Origin: an uncultured Caulobacter sp.
Lineage (GTDB): Bacteria > Pseudomonadota > Alphaproteobacteria > Caulobacterales > Caulobacteraceae
Direction: 5' to 3'
Length of the DNA stretch: 41,038 bases
NCBI RefSeq assembly: GCF_947036865.1
Contig: NZ_CAMQSF010000033.1
Span: 1-41,038, forward strand
This document shows positions 7,221-15,042 of this stretch, one piece after another. A program made the translations under genes and the position numbers. The notes beneath the pieces were generated by a model. The model made no database searches. It worked only from the letters and a program-made list of their open reading frames with translations, and was not told the DNA's origin. Every line of letters begins with the position of its first letter. The stretch's first letter is position 1.

Positions 7221-8141
7221 ATGAAGGCGCTTTCGATCCCCGACGTGCTGGCCGAGGTGGCGGTGCTGGTCCGGCCGCATTTCGGCAAGGGCCGGGCGGC
7301 CGACTACATCCCGCAGCTGGCCACCGTGCCGGGCGACAAGTTCGGCATGGCCGTGCGAACCGTGTCCGGCGACGAGCACGTGATCGGCGACGCCGACGAG
7401 GGCTTCTCGGTCCAGAGCATCACCAAGGTCTTCGCCCTGGGCCTGGCCTTGAACCGGATCGGCGACGAGCTCTGGACCCGGGTCGGCAAGGAGCCCTCGG
7501 GCACGCCGTTCAACCATCTGTCGCTGCTGGAGGCCGAGGACGGCGTGCCGCGCAACCCGTTCATCAACGCCGGGGCGATGGCGGTGGTCGACGTCCTGAT
7601 GAAGGCCTCGCGCGACCCGGCCGCCCTGGTCCGCGACTTCGCCGGCTTCCTGTGTGGCGAGCGGCTGGAGATCGACCCCAACGTCGCCGCGTCCGAGCTG
7701 GCCAACGCCTGGCAGAACCGGGCCATCGCCAGCCTGATGCGCGGCCAGGGGACGATCGAGCACGATCCCGAGGCGGTGGTCGCCGCCTATTGCCGGCAAT
7801 GCGCCCTGACCATGAGCTGCCGCCAGCTGGCGCGGGCCTTCCTGCCGCTGGCGGCCGGCGGCTTCTCGCCGATCGCGGAGGAGACGGTGTTCCCCGAGCG
7901 CCTGACCCGACGCCTGAACGCCCTGCTGCTGACCTGCGGCATCTATGACAGCGTCGGCAGCTTCGCCTACCGCGTGGGCCTGCCGGCCAAGAGCGGCGTG
8001 GGCGGCGGCGTCGTCGCGGTGATCCCCGGCAAGGCGACGGTGGCGGTGTGGTCGCCGGAGCTGGATCGGTTCGGAACGTCGGTCGTCGGCACGGCGGCGC
8101 TGGAGGCGTTCAGCCAGATCACCAACTGCTCGGTGCTGTAG
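7221..8141 (+). CDS. glsA: Glutaminase
   Basis: Hydrolyses L-glutamine to L-glutamate and ammonia; a serine-dependent enzyme with a beta-lactamase-like fold. The SxxK catalytic motif is Ser66-Ile-Thr-Lys69 (FSVQSITKVF), followed by the family segments EPSGTPFNHL, PRNPFINAGAM, CSVRQLA-like ALTMSCRQLARAFLPLA and the C-terminal LPAKSGVGGGVVAVIPG. The length, 306 residues, is normal. It follows the EamA gene by 19 bases that include the G11 tract, and converges with truA; the two stop codons lie inside one palindrome (8139-8167). Confidence 0.96.
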   Translation: MKALSIPDVLAEVAVLVRPHFGKGRAADYIPQLATVPGDKFGMAVRTVSGDEHVIGDADEGFSVQSITKVFALGLALNRIGDELWTRVGKEPSGTPFNHLSLLEAEDGVPRNPFINAGAMAVVDVLMKASRDPAALVRDFAGFLCGERLEIDPNVAASELANAWQNRAIASLMRGQGTIEHDPEAVVAAYCRQCALTMSCRQLARAFLPLAAGGFSPIAEETVFPERLTRRLNALLLTCGIYDSVGSFAYRVGLPAKSGVGGGVVAVIPGKATVAVWSPELDRFGTSVVGTAALEAFSQITNCSVL

Positions 8142-8167
8142 ATCCTCCCCCTAGGGGGGAGGATCTA
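8139..8167. terminator. Palindrome containing the stop codons of both glsA and truA
   Basis: The arms TAGATCCTCCCCC (8139-8151) and GGGGGGAGGATCTA (8154-8167) form a near-perfect palindrome with a two-base loop. The glsA stop TAG is its first three bases, and the truA stop (minus strand) is at 8151-8153, in its centre. It can act as a hairpin in both transcripts. No long T-run follows, so termination strength is uncertain. The same hairpin type recurs beside the lpxK stop. Confidence 0.72.
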
Positions 8168-8909
8168 TCGAGGCGTACCCCACGCCCACCAGATAAAGCC
8201 CGTGCGCCGGCGCGACCGGCCCACACTCCCGCCGGTCCCGCGCCTCCAGCGCCGCCTTCACGTCGTCGACCGTCCACCGCCCAGCGCCGACCTCCACCAG
8301 CGTCCCCGTCATCGAGCGGACCTGGCGGTGCAGGAAGGACCGCGCCTCGAAGTCGAGGTGGATCTCCTCGCCGACCCGCCGCACGCGAGCGACGTCGAGG
8401 GTCTTCACTGGGCTCTTGGCCTGGCAGTGCATGTCGCGGAAGGTCGTGAAGTCGTGCAAGCCCACCAGATGCTGGGCGGCGGCGTGCATGGCCTCGTGAT
8501 CGAGCGCCTTCTTCATGTGCCAGACCCGGCCCTTGTCCAGCGCCGGCGGGGCGCGGCGATTGAGGATCCGGTAGAGGTAGCGGCGCTCATTGGCCGAGAA
8601 CCGCGCGTGCCAGCCGTCCTCGGCCACCTCGGCGGAGAGGATCGACACGGCTTCGCGGGTCAGGTGGGCGTTTAGCGCGTTGAACACCGTCTCCGCCGGC
8701 CAGTCCTTCTCGAGATCGACATGCACGACCTGGCCGGTGGCGTGGACGCCGGTGTCGGTGCGGCCGGCGGCGGCGATGCGCACGTCCTGGCCGCAGAAGG
8801 CCTTCACCGCCGCCTCGATCGCGCCCTGCACGCTGGGCAGGGTCGCCTGGGCCTGGAAGCCGGCATAGGGGCGGCCGTCATACTCGACGAGGAGGCGGTA
8901 GCGGGGCAT
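8151..8909 (-). CDS. truA: tRNA pseudouridine(38-40) synthase TruA
   Basis: TruA isomerises uridines 38-40 in the anticodon arm of many tRNAs. The catalytic aspartate is Asp52 in [16 protein letters not shown], the diagnostic TruA motif. Other family segments are the N-terminal [16 protein letters not shown], the [20 protein letters not shown] stretch, and the C-terminal [20 protein letters not shown]. The length of 252 residues is normal. Its ATG shares one base with the fmt stop (TGATG on the minus strand), so fmt and truA are cotranscribed and probably coupled. Confidence 0.97.
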   Translation of the reverse strand: MPRYRLLVEYDGRPYAGFQAQATLPSVQGAIEAAVKAFCGQDVRIAAAGRTDTGVHATGQVVHVDLEKDWPAETVFNALNAHLTREAVSILSAEVAEDGWHARFSANERRYLYRILNRRAPPALDKGRVWHMKKALDHEAMHAAAQHLVGLHDFTTFRDMHCQAKSPVKTLDVARVRRVGEEIHLDFEARSFLHRQVRSMTGTLVEVGAGRWTVDDVKAALEARDRRECGPVAPAHGLYLVGVGYASIDPPP

Positions 8910-9835
8910 CAGGCCAGGATCGTCCCGGCGGGGATCGGGAAGCCGCGCGTGAAGACGTCGGCGTCCTGGGCGCCCTTGCCCTCGCGCTGGGCCTTCAGCA
9001 GGCGGACCGCCCCGTCGCCGCAGGCGATCAGCAGGGCGTCGTTCAGCGCCTGGCCGGGCGAGCCCTCGGCGTCCTCGACGCGCGATAGCAGGGCCTTGAC
9101 CCGGACCGGTCCCTTTTCCGACGGCGCCTCGAACCAGGCGCCGGGGAAGGGCGAGAGGCCGCGAATGTGGGCGTCGACCTCGGCGGCGGGCCGCGTCCAG
9201 TCGATGCGGGCCTCGGCCGACTTGATCTTCTTGGCGTAGGTCACGCCCTCGGCGGCCTGGGGCGTCTCGACCGCGCCGCCGCGTTCGATGGCGGCCAGGG
9301 CGACGGGCAGCAGGCGCGCGCCGACGGCGGCCAGCTTGTCGTGCAGGCTGCCGGCGGTCTCCAGCCTGTCGATCCGCACCTGCTCGGACATCAGGATCGG
9401 CCCCTCGTCGAGGCCTTCGCTCATCCGCATGACCTGGACGCCGGTGACCGGATCGCCGGCCATGATCGCCCGCTGGATCGGGGCCGCGCCGCGCCAGCGC
9501 GGCAGCAGGCTGGCGTGCAGGTTGAAACAGCCGTGGCGCGGCGCCTCGAGCACCGCCTTGACCAGGATCTGGCCAAAGGCGACCACGACGGCGGCGTCCA
9601 GATCCAGGGCCTGGAAGGCGGCGATCTCGTCCGGGGTCTTCATCGAGACCGGCGTGCGGACCGGCAGGCCCAGCCCCTCGGCGAAGGCATGGACAGGCGA
9701 GGGCTTCAATTCATGGCCCCGGCCGCGCGGCGCGGGAGGCTGGGAATAGACGCAGGCGATCTCGTGACCGGCGGCGACCAGTTCGGCCAGGCAGGAGACG
9801 GCGAAGTCGGGAGTGCCGAGAAAGGCGATGCGCAT
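8909..9835 (-). CDS. fmt: Methionyl-tRNA formyltransferase
   Basis: Transfers a formyl group from 10-formyl-tetrahydrofolate to Met-tRNA(fMet) for initiation of translation. The 308-residue protein begins with the nucleotide-fold motif [12 protein letters not shown] and carries the catalytic set Asn105 and His107 ([17 protein letters not shown]) and Asp143 (GLDEGPIL), with the C-terminal RNA-binding domain from about residue 205. First gene of the fmt-truA pair. Its cognate deformylase gene def is at 3514-4035. Confidence 0.97.
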   Translation of the reverse strand: MRIAFLGTPDFAVSCLAELVAAGHEIACVYSQPPAPRGRGHELKPSPVHAFAEGLGLPVRTPVSMKTPDEIAAFQALDLDAAVVVAFGQILVKAVLEAPRHGCFNLHASLLPRWRGAAPIQRAIMAGDPVTGVQVMRMSEGLDEGPILMSEQVRIDRLETAGSLHDKLAAVGARLLPVALAAIERGGAVETPQAAEGVTYAKKIKSAEARIDWTRPAAEVDAHIRGLSPFPGAWFEAPSEKGPVRVKALLSRVEDAEGSPGQALNDALLIACGDGAVRLLKAQREGKGAQDADVFTRGFPIPAGTILA

Positions 9836-9894
9836 GGCGGGGATTTAGACGTCCGCGCGCTCTTAGGCAAAGGCCGGGACAACCGCGTGGAGTC

Positions 9895-9919
9895 GGAACC
9901 TCGGCCATGACCCGCCGTT
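9895..9919 (+). promoter_or_regulatory. EcfG/SigT-type general stress promoter for the lipoprotein gene
   Basis: GGAAC at 9895-9899 and CGTT at 9916-9919 are separated by exactly 16 bases, the established alphaproteobacterial general-stress (EcfG; SigT in Caulobacter) consensus. The distance from CGTT to the ATG at 9959 is 39 bases, leaving a 5' leader of about 30 bases. The element lies in the intergenic region between divergent fmt and the lipoprotein gene. The match is exact at all nine consensus positions; activity is inferred. Confidence 0.75.
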
Positions 9920-9958
9920 ATCCAGCCGAGTCACGCCAACCCCTTCGGGAGTTTGATC

Positions 9959-10297
9959 ATGCGTTCCAAACTGCTGCTCATCGCCGCCGCCGGCGCGGCC
10001 CTGACCCTTAGCGCCTGCTCGGACCAGCATGCCCAGGAGGTCAAGGAAGGCGCCAAGGCCGCCGCCTCCGACATCAAGGACGCCGCTCATCAGATCGCGA
10101 ACGATCCGGACGTCAAGGAAGCCGGGACCGCGATCAAGGAGAGCACCAAGGAAGCCGCCGGTGAGGTCGCCGACCAGGCCAAGGACCTGGGCGCCAAGGC
10201 CGGCCAGGAGGCCAAGGAGGCTGGCGCGGACCTCAAGAAGGACGCCAAGCAGGGCGCGGCGGAAAGCAAGAAGCAGCTGAACGAGGCGACGAAGTAG
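9959..10297 (+). CDS. Small Ala/Lys/Glu-rich lipoprotein, probably stress-induced
   Basis: A 112-residue protein with a lipoprotein signal peptide: MRSKLLLIAAAGAALTLSAC with the acylated cysteine at residue 20. The mature part is a repetitive, highly charged amphipathic helix built of blocks like KEGAKAAASDIKDAAHQIA, KEAGTAIKESTKEAAGEVA and KDLGAKAGQEAKEAGADLKK. Such Ala/Lys/Glu repeats resemble LEA-like and YtxH-like protective proteins, but I assign no family. The start was chosen because GGGAG (9947-9951) sits seven bases before this ATG. A perfect general-stress promoter lies just upstream. I infer an envelope protein made under osmotic, oxidative or stationary-phase stress. Confidence 0.85.
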   Translation: MRSKLLLIAAAGAALTLSACSDQHAQEVKEGAKAAASDIKDAAHQIANDPDVKEAGTAIKESTKEAAGEVADQAKDLGAKAGQEAKEAGADLKKDAKQGAAESKKQLNEATK

Positions 10298-10305
10298 CCG
10301 CGAAA

Positions 10306-10387
10306 CCTCGCCCTTCAACAGGCTCAGGGTGAGGTTTCTACTGAAAGGCCAGAGTAGCCCTCGCCCTGAGCTTGTCGAAGGGCGAGG
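10306..10387. repeat. 29-base imperfect inverted repeat between the lipoprotein gene and dapD
   Basis: Arms at 10306-10334 (CCTCGCCCTTCAACAGGCTC...) and 10359-10387 pair over 29 bases with three mismatches, around a 24-base spacer. The core CTTCGACAAGCTCAGGGCGAGG is of a type widely dispersed in bacterial intergenic regions. A fragment, CTTCGACAAGCTCGCG, is at 22901 before pstC. It sits between two convergent genes and may terminate both. Confidence 0.78.
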
Positions 10388-10401
10388 GCGGCTTCTCCGC
10401 C

Positions 10402-11247
10402 TTAATCCCGCAGCAGGTCGTTGATGCTGGTCTTCGACCGCGTCTGGGCGTCCACCGTCTTGACGATCACGGCGCAGTAGAGGCTGGGGCCGCCGTGCGG
10501 GTCGGGCAGGCTGCCCGGGACCACGACGCTGTAGGGCGGCACCTTGCCGATGTGGACGGCGCCGGTCTTGCGGTCGACGATCTTGGTCGAGGCGCTGATG
10601 AACACGCCCATCGACAGCACGCTGCCCTGGCCGACGACCACGCCCTCGACGACTTCCGAGCGGGCGCCGATGAAGCAGTCGTCCTCGATGATGGTCGGAT
10701 TGGCCTGCAGGGGCTCCAGCACGCCGCCGATGCCGACGCCGCCCGACAGGTGGACGTTCTTGCCGATCTGGGCGCACGAGCCGACCGTGACCCAGGTATC
10801 CACCATCGTGCCGTCGTCGACATAGCCGCCGATGTTCACGAACGACGGCATCAGGATCACGTTCTTGCCGATATGGGCGCCGCGACGGACGATGGCGCCG
10901 GGCACGGCGCGGAAGCCGCCGGCCTCGAACTGCGGGGCGTCCCAGCCGTCGAACTTGTTCGGCACCTTGTCCCACCACGGCCCGACGCCGCCGCCCAGCG
11001 TGCCGGCGCGCATCACGGTGTTCGGGTTCAGGCGGAACGACAGCAAGACGGCCTTCTTCAGCCACTGGTGGGTGACCCATTCGCCGTCGATCTTCTCGGC
11101 GACGCGCGCCTTGCCGCTGTCGAGCAGCAGCAGGGCCTCGTCGACGGCGGTGCGGAGCGGACCGGTGGTGGCGGCCGAGATGTCGGCGCGAGCCTCCCAG
11201 GCGGCTTCGATCTCGGTCTGGAGGTCGGCCAGAGAAACGGCGGTCAT
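10402..11247 (-). CDS. dapD: 2,3,4,5-tetrahydropyridine-2,6-dicarboxylate N-succinyltransferase
   Basis: Adds succinate from succinyl-CoA to tetrahydrodipicolinate, committing it to the succinylase branch of lysine/diaminopimelate synthesis; dapE in this window removes the succinate later. The 281-residue protein has the helical N-terminal domain followed by a left-handed beta-helix of hexapeptide repeats ([54 protein letters not shown]). The acceptor-site region [12 protein letters not shown] and [12 protein letters not shown] is typical of DapD. It overlaps the upstream HAD gene by four bases, making it the last gene of argB-HAD-dapD. Confidence 0.97.
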   Translation of the reverse strand: MTAVSLADLQTEIEAAWEARADISAATTGPLRTAVDEALLLLDSGKARVAEKIDGEWVTHQWLKKAVLLSFRLNPNTVMRAGTLGGGVGPWWDKVPNKFDGWDAPQFEAGGFRAVPGAIVRRGAHIGKNVILMPSFVNIGGYVDDGTMVDTWVTVGSCAQIGKNVHLSGGVGIGGVLEPLQANPTIIEDDCFIGARSEVVEGVVVGQGSVLSMGVFISASTKIVDRKTGAVHIGKVPPYSVVVPGSLPDPHGGPSLYCAVIVKTVDAQTRSKTSINDLLRD

Positions 11248-11909
11248 TGCGGGTTTCCTTGCAGGCGGGCCGAGTTCAGGAACTCAGGCAGGTCGTGGGT
11301 GCGGAAATGGACGTGTTCCGAGGTCGAGGCCGCCGCGTGCGGGCCGACCAGGATCGTGGTCATGCCCAGCCGCGCGGCCGGGACCAGGTTCTTCTCGCTG
11401 TCCTCGAAAAAGGCGGTCATCGGCGGGTCGATGGCGTGCAGCTTGGTAATCTTGTCGAAGGTCGCCAAGGCGGGCTTGGGGATATAGTCGGCCGTCTCGA
11501 TGGCGAAGACCTCGGAGAAGAGGTCGCGCAGGTTCAGGTGGGTCAACACCCGCTCGGCGTGGCCCAGCGAGCCGTTGGTGAAGATCAGCCGGCGGCCCGG
11601 CAGGCGGGCGATGGCCGCGCGCAGCGCCGGGTCTGGCGTCAGGCGATCCATCTCGACGTCGTGCACCTCGTCCAGGAAGCGCTTGGGCTCCATGCCGTGA
11701 TTGGCCATCAACCCGGCCAGGGTGGTGCCGTGCTCGTGGAAATAGGCGTGCTGCAGGGCCCGGGCCTCGTCGCGCGGCAGGCCGGTCTCGCGCTGAACGA
11801 AGTCCGTCATCTTGGCCTCGATCAGGCCCATGAACTGGCTTTCCAGCGGGTAGAGCGTGTTGTCGAGGTCGAACAGCCAGGTGTCGACGTGGGTCAGGTC
11901 GGCGCTCAT
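11244..11909 (-). CDS. HAD-family pyrimidine 5'-nucleotidase-like phosphatase
   Basis: The 221-residue protein has all HAD motifs: motif [12 protein letters not shown] (nucleophile Asp14, Asp16), motif II FTNGS, motif III lysine in [12 protein letters not shown], and motif [11 protein letters not shown]. DxDNTLYP is characteristic of the SDT1/PHM8-like pyrimidine 5'-nucleotidase subgroup, which dephosphorylates nucleoside monophosphates; other small phosphates remain possible. It overlaps argB and dapD by four bases each, so it is cotranscribed with amino-acid biosynthesis genes. Whether it serves those pathways or is simply co-transcribed cannot be told. Confidence 0.9.
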   Translation of the reverse strand: MSADLTHVDTWLFDLDNTLYPLESQFMGLIEAKMTDFVQRETGLPRDEARALQHAYFHEHGTTLAGLMANHGMEPKRFLDEVHDVEMDRLTPDPALRAAIARLPGRRLIFTNGSLGHAERVLTHLNLRDLFSEVFAIETADYIPKPALATFDKITKLHAIDPPMTAFFEDSEKNLVPAARLGMTTILVGPHAAASTSEHVHFRTHDLPEFLNSARLQGNPQ

Positions 11910-12820
11910 CGCGAGATGAGCGTGCCCGCGCCGTGTTCGCTGAACAGCTCGACCAGCATGGCGTGCGGCCGGCGGCCGTCCAGGATGACCACGGCCTCGA
12001 CGCCCGATTCCACCGCGTGGATGGCGTTCTCGAGCTTGGGGATCATGCCGCCGGTGGCGACGCCGTCGGCGATCAGCTGGCGGGCGTCCTCGATGGTCAT
12101 CTGGCGGATCAGCTCGCCGTTGCCGTCCAGCACGCCGACGATGTCGGTCAGCATCAGCATCCGCTTGGCCTTCAGCGCCCCGGCCAGGGCGCCGGCGACG
12201 GTGTCGGCGTTGATGTTGAAGGTCTCGCCCGCGGCCGAGACGCCGATCGGCGCGATCACCGGGATGTAGTCGGTCTCGGACGCCAGCAGCGCCTGGATGA
12301 TGTGCGGGTCGATCTTGGTCGGCTCGCCCACGAAGCCGAGGTCGACGATCTGCTCGATATTGCTGCCGGGATCCTTGCGGGTGCGGGTCACCTTCTCGGC
12401 GGTGATCATCCGCGCGTCCTTGCCCGACAGGCCCACGCCGCGCACGTCGGCCTCGGCGCCGGCCTGGGTGATCCAGTTGGCGATCTCCTTGTTGATCGCG
12501 CCGGAGAGGACCATCTCGGCCACCTCCATGGTCGCCTCGTCGGTGACGCGCAGGCCGTCGACGAAGGTCGACTTGACCCCGGCCTTGTCCAGCATCCGGC
12601 TGATCTGCGGCCCGCCGCCGTGCACCACGACGGGGTGGACGCCCAGCAGCTTCAGCAGCACCGCGTCGGCGGCGAAGACCTTGGCCACGTCCTCCTGGCC
12701 CATGGCGTGGCCGCCGTATTTGATCACGACCGTCTCGCGGTCGTAGATCTGGATGTAGGGCAGGGCCTCGGCCAGGGTCTTGGCGGTGGCCCAGCCGGCT
12801 TCCTCGGCGGCTTCGGTCAA
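11906..12820 (-). CDS. argB: Acetylglutamate kinase
   Basis: Phosphorylates N-acetyl-L-glutamate, the second step of arginine synthesis. The 304-residue protein shows the amino-acid-kinase signatures [12 protein letters not shown] (near residue 31) and [17 protein letters not shown], substrate-binding segments [20 protein letters not shown] and [20 protein letters not shown], and the C-terminal [20 protein letters not shown] typical of arginine-responsive enzymes. The start is a TTG at 12820; a GAGGG ribosome site seven bases upstream supports it. It is the first gene of argB-HAD-dapD on the minus strand. Confidence 0.96.
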   Translation of the reverse strand: MTEAAEEAGWATAKTLAEALPYIQIYDRETVVIKYGGHAMGQEDVAKVFAADAVLLKLLGVHPVVVHGGGPQISRMLDKAGVKSTFVDGLRVTDEATMEVAEMVLSGAINKEIANWITQAGAEADVRGVGLSGKDARMITAEKVTRTRKDPGSNIEQIVDLGFVGEPTKIDPHIIQALLASETDYIPVIAPIGVSAAGETFNINADTVAGALAGALKAKRMLMLTDIVGVLDGNGELIRQMTIEDARQLIADGVATGGMIPKLENAIHAVESGVEAVVILDGRRPHAMLVELFSEHGAGTLISR

Positions 12821-12904
12821 GGGCGATCCCTCAAACAGTGGGGGAAGGAAAAGAGCGCGCCTCGATAGCGGACCCCGACCCCCCTGTCATCAAAAAGGGG
12901 CGGA

Positions 12905-13177
12905 TCAGCGCGCGCGCTCGAACCGCCACTTCATCAGAAGAACCGCGCCCGACATCAGGAGGCAGGCGATGTTGGAGGCGATCACCGGCCAGGCCCGGAT
13001 CAGGATCCCGTAGGCGATCCAGCACGCGAACCCCGTCACGGTGACGACATAGGTCCGCAAGGACACGGCCGAGGCGTCCTTCTCCTTCCAGATCTTCAGG
13101 ATCTGCGGCGCGAAGCTGGTGATCGACATCAGGGCCGCGACCGTGCCGATGGCGGCCGCGACCGGCGGTACGGCCAT
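12905..13177 (-). CDS. SemiSWEET family sugar transporter
   Basis: A 90-residue membrane protein with three transmembrane helices forming one triple-helix bundle. The PQ-loop motif is Pro24-Gln25 in TSFAPQILKIWKEKDASAVS, and the later helix FACWIAYGILIRAWPVIASN matches SemiSWEETs, which dimerise to make a small bidirectional sugar transporter. Its ATG shares one base with the stop of lovR (TGATG), so translation of the two is likely coupled. The pairing with a blue-light/stress receiver gene is unusual and may be only positional. The substrate is unknown. Confidence 0.9.
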   Translation of the reverse strand: MAVPPVAAAIGTVAALMSITSFAPQILKIWKEKDASAVSLRTYVVTVTGFACWIAYGILIRAWPVIASNIACLLMSGAVLLMKWRFERAR

Positions 13178-13644
13178 CAGGCGCTCTCGGGCAGGGCCTC
13201 GCCCAGCCCCCAGAGCGCGGCGTAGGCGGGGGCCAGGGTCAGGCCGACCGGAACCGGACCGGGCACGTGGCCTTCCGTAAGACAGAAGGCGAGATACGAG
13301 AGGGCGGTCTTCACCCCGTGCTCGGAATAGGGCTTGCCGATCACCCCGCAGGCGCCGGCGAAGTCCTCGGGCAGGCGCTTGACGTTGGCGGTCATGAACA
13401 GCGCCACCCCGCCGCAGTCGCTGGAGATCTTGCGGGCGACGTCGACGCCGGTCGGACCGTCGCTCAGGTGAACGTCCACCAGCGCCAGATCGGGCTGCAG
13501 GCTTTGAGCCAGGGCGACCGCTTCCTCGGAGCTCATGGCCAGGCCCGCGGGATGGCAGCCGACCTCCTCGACCAGATGTTCCAGCTCGATGGCCAGAAGC
13601 ATCTCGTCCTCGACGATCAGCACATCGAGCGTACGCGGGCTCAT
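13177..13644 (-). CDS. lovR: Single-domain response regulator LovR
   Basis: A receiver-only regulator of 155 residues. The acidic pocket is Glu12-Asp13, the phospho-acceptor Asp57 (LALVDVHLSDG), the switch Thr in ALFMTAN and the conserved Lys in GVIGKPY; there is no output domain. Directly downstream of a LOV-domain kinase, it corresponds to C. crescentus LovR, which dampens the LovK signal that feeds the general stress response and adhesion. The start is chosen at the ATG at 13644; an in-frame TTG nine bases upstream would lie only two bases after the AGAGGA ribosome site. The 123-base gap to lovK is filled by two hairpins. Confidence 0.9.
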   Translation of the reverse strand: MSPRTLDVLIVEDEMLLAIELEHLVEEVGCHPAGLAMSSEEAVALAQSLQPDLALVDVHLSDGPTGVDVARKISSDCGGVALFMTANVKRLPEDFAGACGVIGKPYSEHGVKTALSYLAFCLTEGHVPGPVPVGLTLAPAYAALWGLGEALPESA

Positions 13645-13662
13645 CACCGACAAAATCCTCTA

Positions 13663-13706
13663 GAGCCTGTCTGTTTCGAATGGGATCATTCGAAACAGAC
13701 AGGCTC
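13663..13706. repeat. 20-base-pair perfect hairpin in the lovK-lovR intergenic region
   Basis: Arms 13663-13682 and 13687-13706 are exact complements (GAGCCTGTCTGTTTCGAATG and its complement) with a four-base loop GGAT. It abuts and partly overlaps the next repeat element at 13698. On the minus strand it sits 19 bases ahead of the lovR start, where it could attenuate readthrough from lovK or protect the lovR message. Confidence 0.8.
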
Positions 13707-13771
13707 GATTTCCTACATTTAGAGCGTGCTAGCCGCCGAAACCGCTCACATTTTCGGCCAGCATGCTCTAG
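13698..13771. repeat. Stop-codon-embedded palindromic repeat, copy 1 (3' end of lovK)
   Basis: This 74-base element runs from GACAGGCTCG to CTCTAG and contains the hairpin AGAGCGTGCTAGCCGCCGAAA / TTTCGGCCAGCATGCTCT around ACCGCTCACA. The lovK stop codon (13768-13770 on the minus strand) is part of it. A second copy, differing mainly by compensatory changes in the stem, is at 17862-17935 and overlaps the stop of the autotransporter gene in the same way. Confidence 0.85.
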
Positions 13772-14871
13772 TGCGCCCCGTTCACGGGCAGCAAAACGAC
13801 CACGCGGGCGCCGGGTTCCGCGTCGGCGGTCTCGTACTTCGCTTTCAACTGCTGGCAGAGCAGCTGAACGATCGTGAGGCCGAAGCCCGACGGCTTGGCG
13901 TCCTTGTCGAAACCAACGCCGTCGTCGGCGATTTCGATCCGAAAGTCGCCGTTCTGGCGGCGCACGCTAATCAGGATCCGGCCGCCGCGCCCTTCCGGAA
14001 AGCCATGCCGGACGCAATTGGTCAGCAGCTCGTTGACCACCAGGGCGAACGGCGCGGCCTTGGAGGCGGGGATGTCGACGCGCTCCAGGTCCAGCCCGAC
14101 CTCGATGTCGTCGCGCGCGGTCGAGCCCATCAGGTCGGCGACCATGTCGCGGATGAAGGCCGAGACGTCGAAGCGTTCGACGTCCTCGCTCTGGAACAGG
14201 CGGCGGTGCACCGTGGCGATGGCGTTGACCCGGCCCAGCATGCCCTTCAGCGAGGCCTTCAGCGCCGGATCGGCGACCCGGCGGTTCTGCAGCAGCAGCA
14301 GGCTGGAGATCAGCTGAAGATTGTTCTTCACCCGGTGGTCGACCTCGTGGAGCAGGGCGGTCTTCTGCTCGAGGGCCTTGCTCAGCTCGTCGGCGCGATC
14401 GTCGACCGCCTGCTGGAGGCCGTCGCTGTGGTCGCGGGCCCGGAACTCGATGGCCTTCTTGTCGGTGACGTCCAGCTGCGCGCCGAAGAAGTAGACGACC
14501 TCTCCGGCGTCGTCGCGCACGGGCGACAGATAGAGCGCGTTCCAGAACGTCGAGCCGTCCTTGCGATAGTTCAGGAGGTCGATGGCGATATCCTCGCCGC
14601 CGGCTATGGCCTGGCGCAGCGCGGCGACGGCCTCCGGGTCGGTCTCGGGGCCTTGCAGAAATCGGCAATTGCGGCCGATCACCTCGTCGCGTTCATAGCC
14701 GGTCAGCCGCAGAAAGGCGTCGTTGGCGAAGACGATCGGACTGTCGGCCTTCTGGGCGTCGGCGACGACCATCGCCATGCGCGAGGCGCGGACGGCGGCC
14801 GCGAAGGGATCGTCGACGCCGTGACCGGCCAGCCGGTCTTCGGCGCGTCGCGATTCCGAGTGATTGTCCAT
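13768..14871 (-). CDS. lovK: LOV-domain blue-light sensor histidine kinase LovK
   Basis: The 367-residue protein has an N-terminal LOV domain with the flavin-adduct cysteine Cys69 in GRNCRFLQG, the flavin-contacting NYRKDGSTFWNALYLSPV and the FFGAQLDVTDKK strand and linker. A HisKA_2/HWE-type dimerisation domain follows (HEVDHRVKNNLQ, phospho-acceptor His179), then an ATPase domain (NELLTNCVRHGF, ADDGVGFD, GFGLTIVQLL). C. crescentus LovK has these residues at 70 and 180, one position on, and 368 residues. The ATG at 14871 was chosen over a TTG twelve bases upstream, which would directly abut the ribosome site. A perfect general-stress promoter lies 37 bases upstream of the start. Partner lovR follows. 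Confidence 0.95.
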   Translation of the reverse strand: MDNHSESRRAEDRLAGHGVDDPFAAAVRASRMAMVVADAQKADSPIVFANDAFLRLTGYERDEVIGRNCRFLQGPETDPEAVAALRQAIAGGEDIAIDLLNYRKDGSTFWNALYLSPVRDDAGEVVYFFGAQLDVTDKKAIEFRARDHSDGLQQAVDDRADELSKALEQKTALLHEVDHRVKNNLQLISSLLLLQNRRVADPALKASLKGMLGRVNAIATVHRRLFQSEDVERFDVSAFIRDMVADLMGSTARDDIEVGLDLERVDIPASKAAPFALVVNELLTNCVRHGFPEGRGGRILISVRRQNGDFRIEIADDGVGFDKDAKPSGFGLTIVQLLCQQLKAKYETADAEPGARVVVLLPVNGAH

Positions 14872-14907
14872 CTGAACGGTCAAGCTCCCACCACCCCGTG
14901 GACGCTC

Positions 14908-14932
14908 AACGTACCCGAGGATGTCGGGTTCC
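14908..14932 (-). promoter_or_regulatory. EcfG/SigT-type general stress promoter for lovK
   Basis: On the minus strand GGAAC (14932-14928) and CGTT (14911-14908) are separated by exactly 16 bases, matching the alphaproteobacterial EcfG/SigT consensus. CGTT is 36 bases from the lovK ATG. Its position just past the terminator of the upstream binding-protein gene makes it the natural lovK promoter. Confidence 0.78.
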
Positions 14933-14949
14933 CAACATGGGGCATGCGG

Positions 14950-14994
14950 AAAAAAGGCGGCGGCCAGCGCCTCTCGAAGCGCTCGGCCGCCGCC
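14950..14994 (-). terminator. Rho-independent terminator of the sulfate-type binding protein gene
   Basis: On the minus strand GGCGGCGGCCGAGCGC, loop TTCGAGA and GGCGCTGGCCGCCGCC form a long G+C stem, followed directly by six T residues (14955-14950). It begins 48 bases after the stop of the binding-protein gene and precedes the lovK promoter. It is the most canonical intrinsic terminator in the window. Confidence 0.9.
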
Positions 14995-15042
14995 GCGCCG
15001 CGCAAAGCCCGCCCGCGCTTCCCGGAGCGGACGGGCCGGGCG

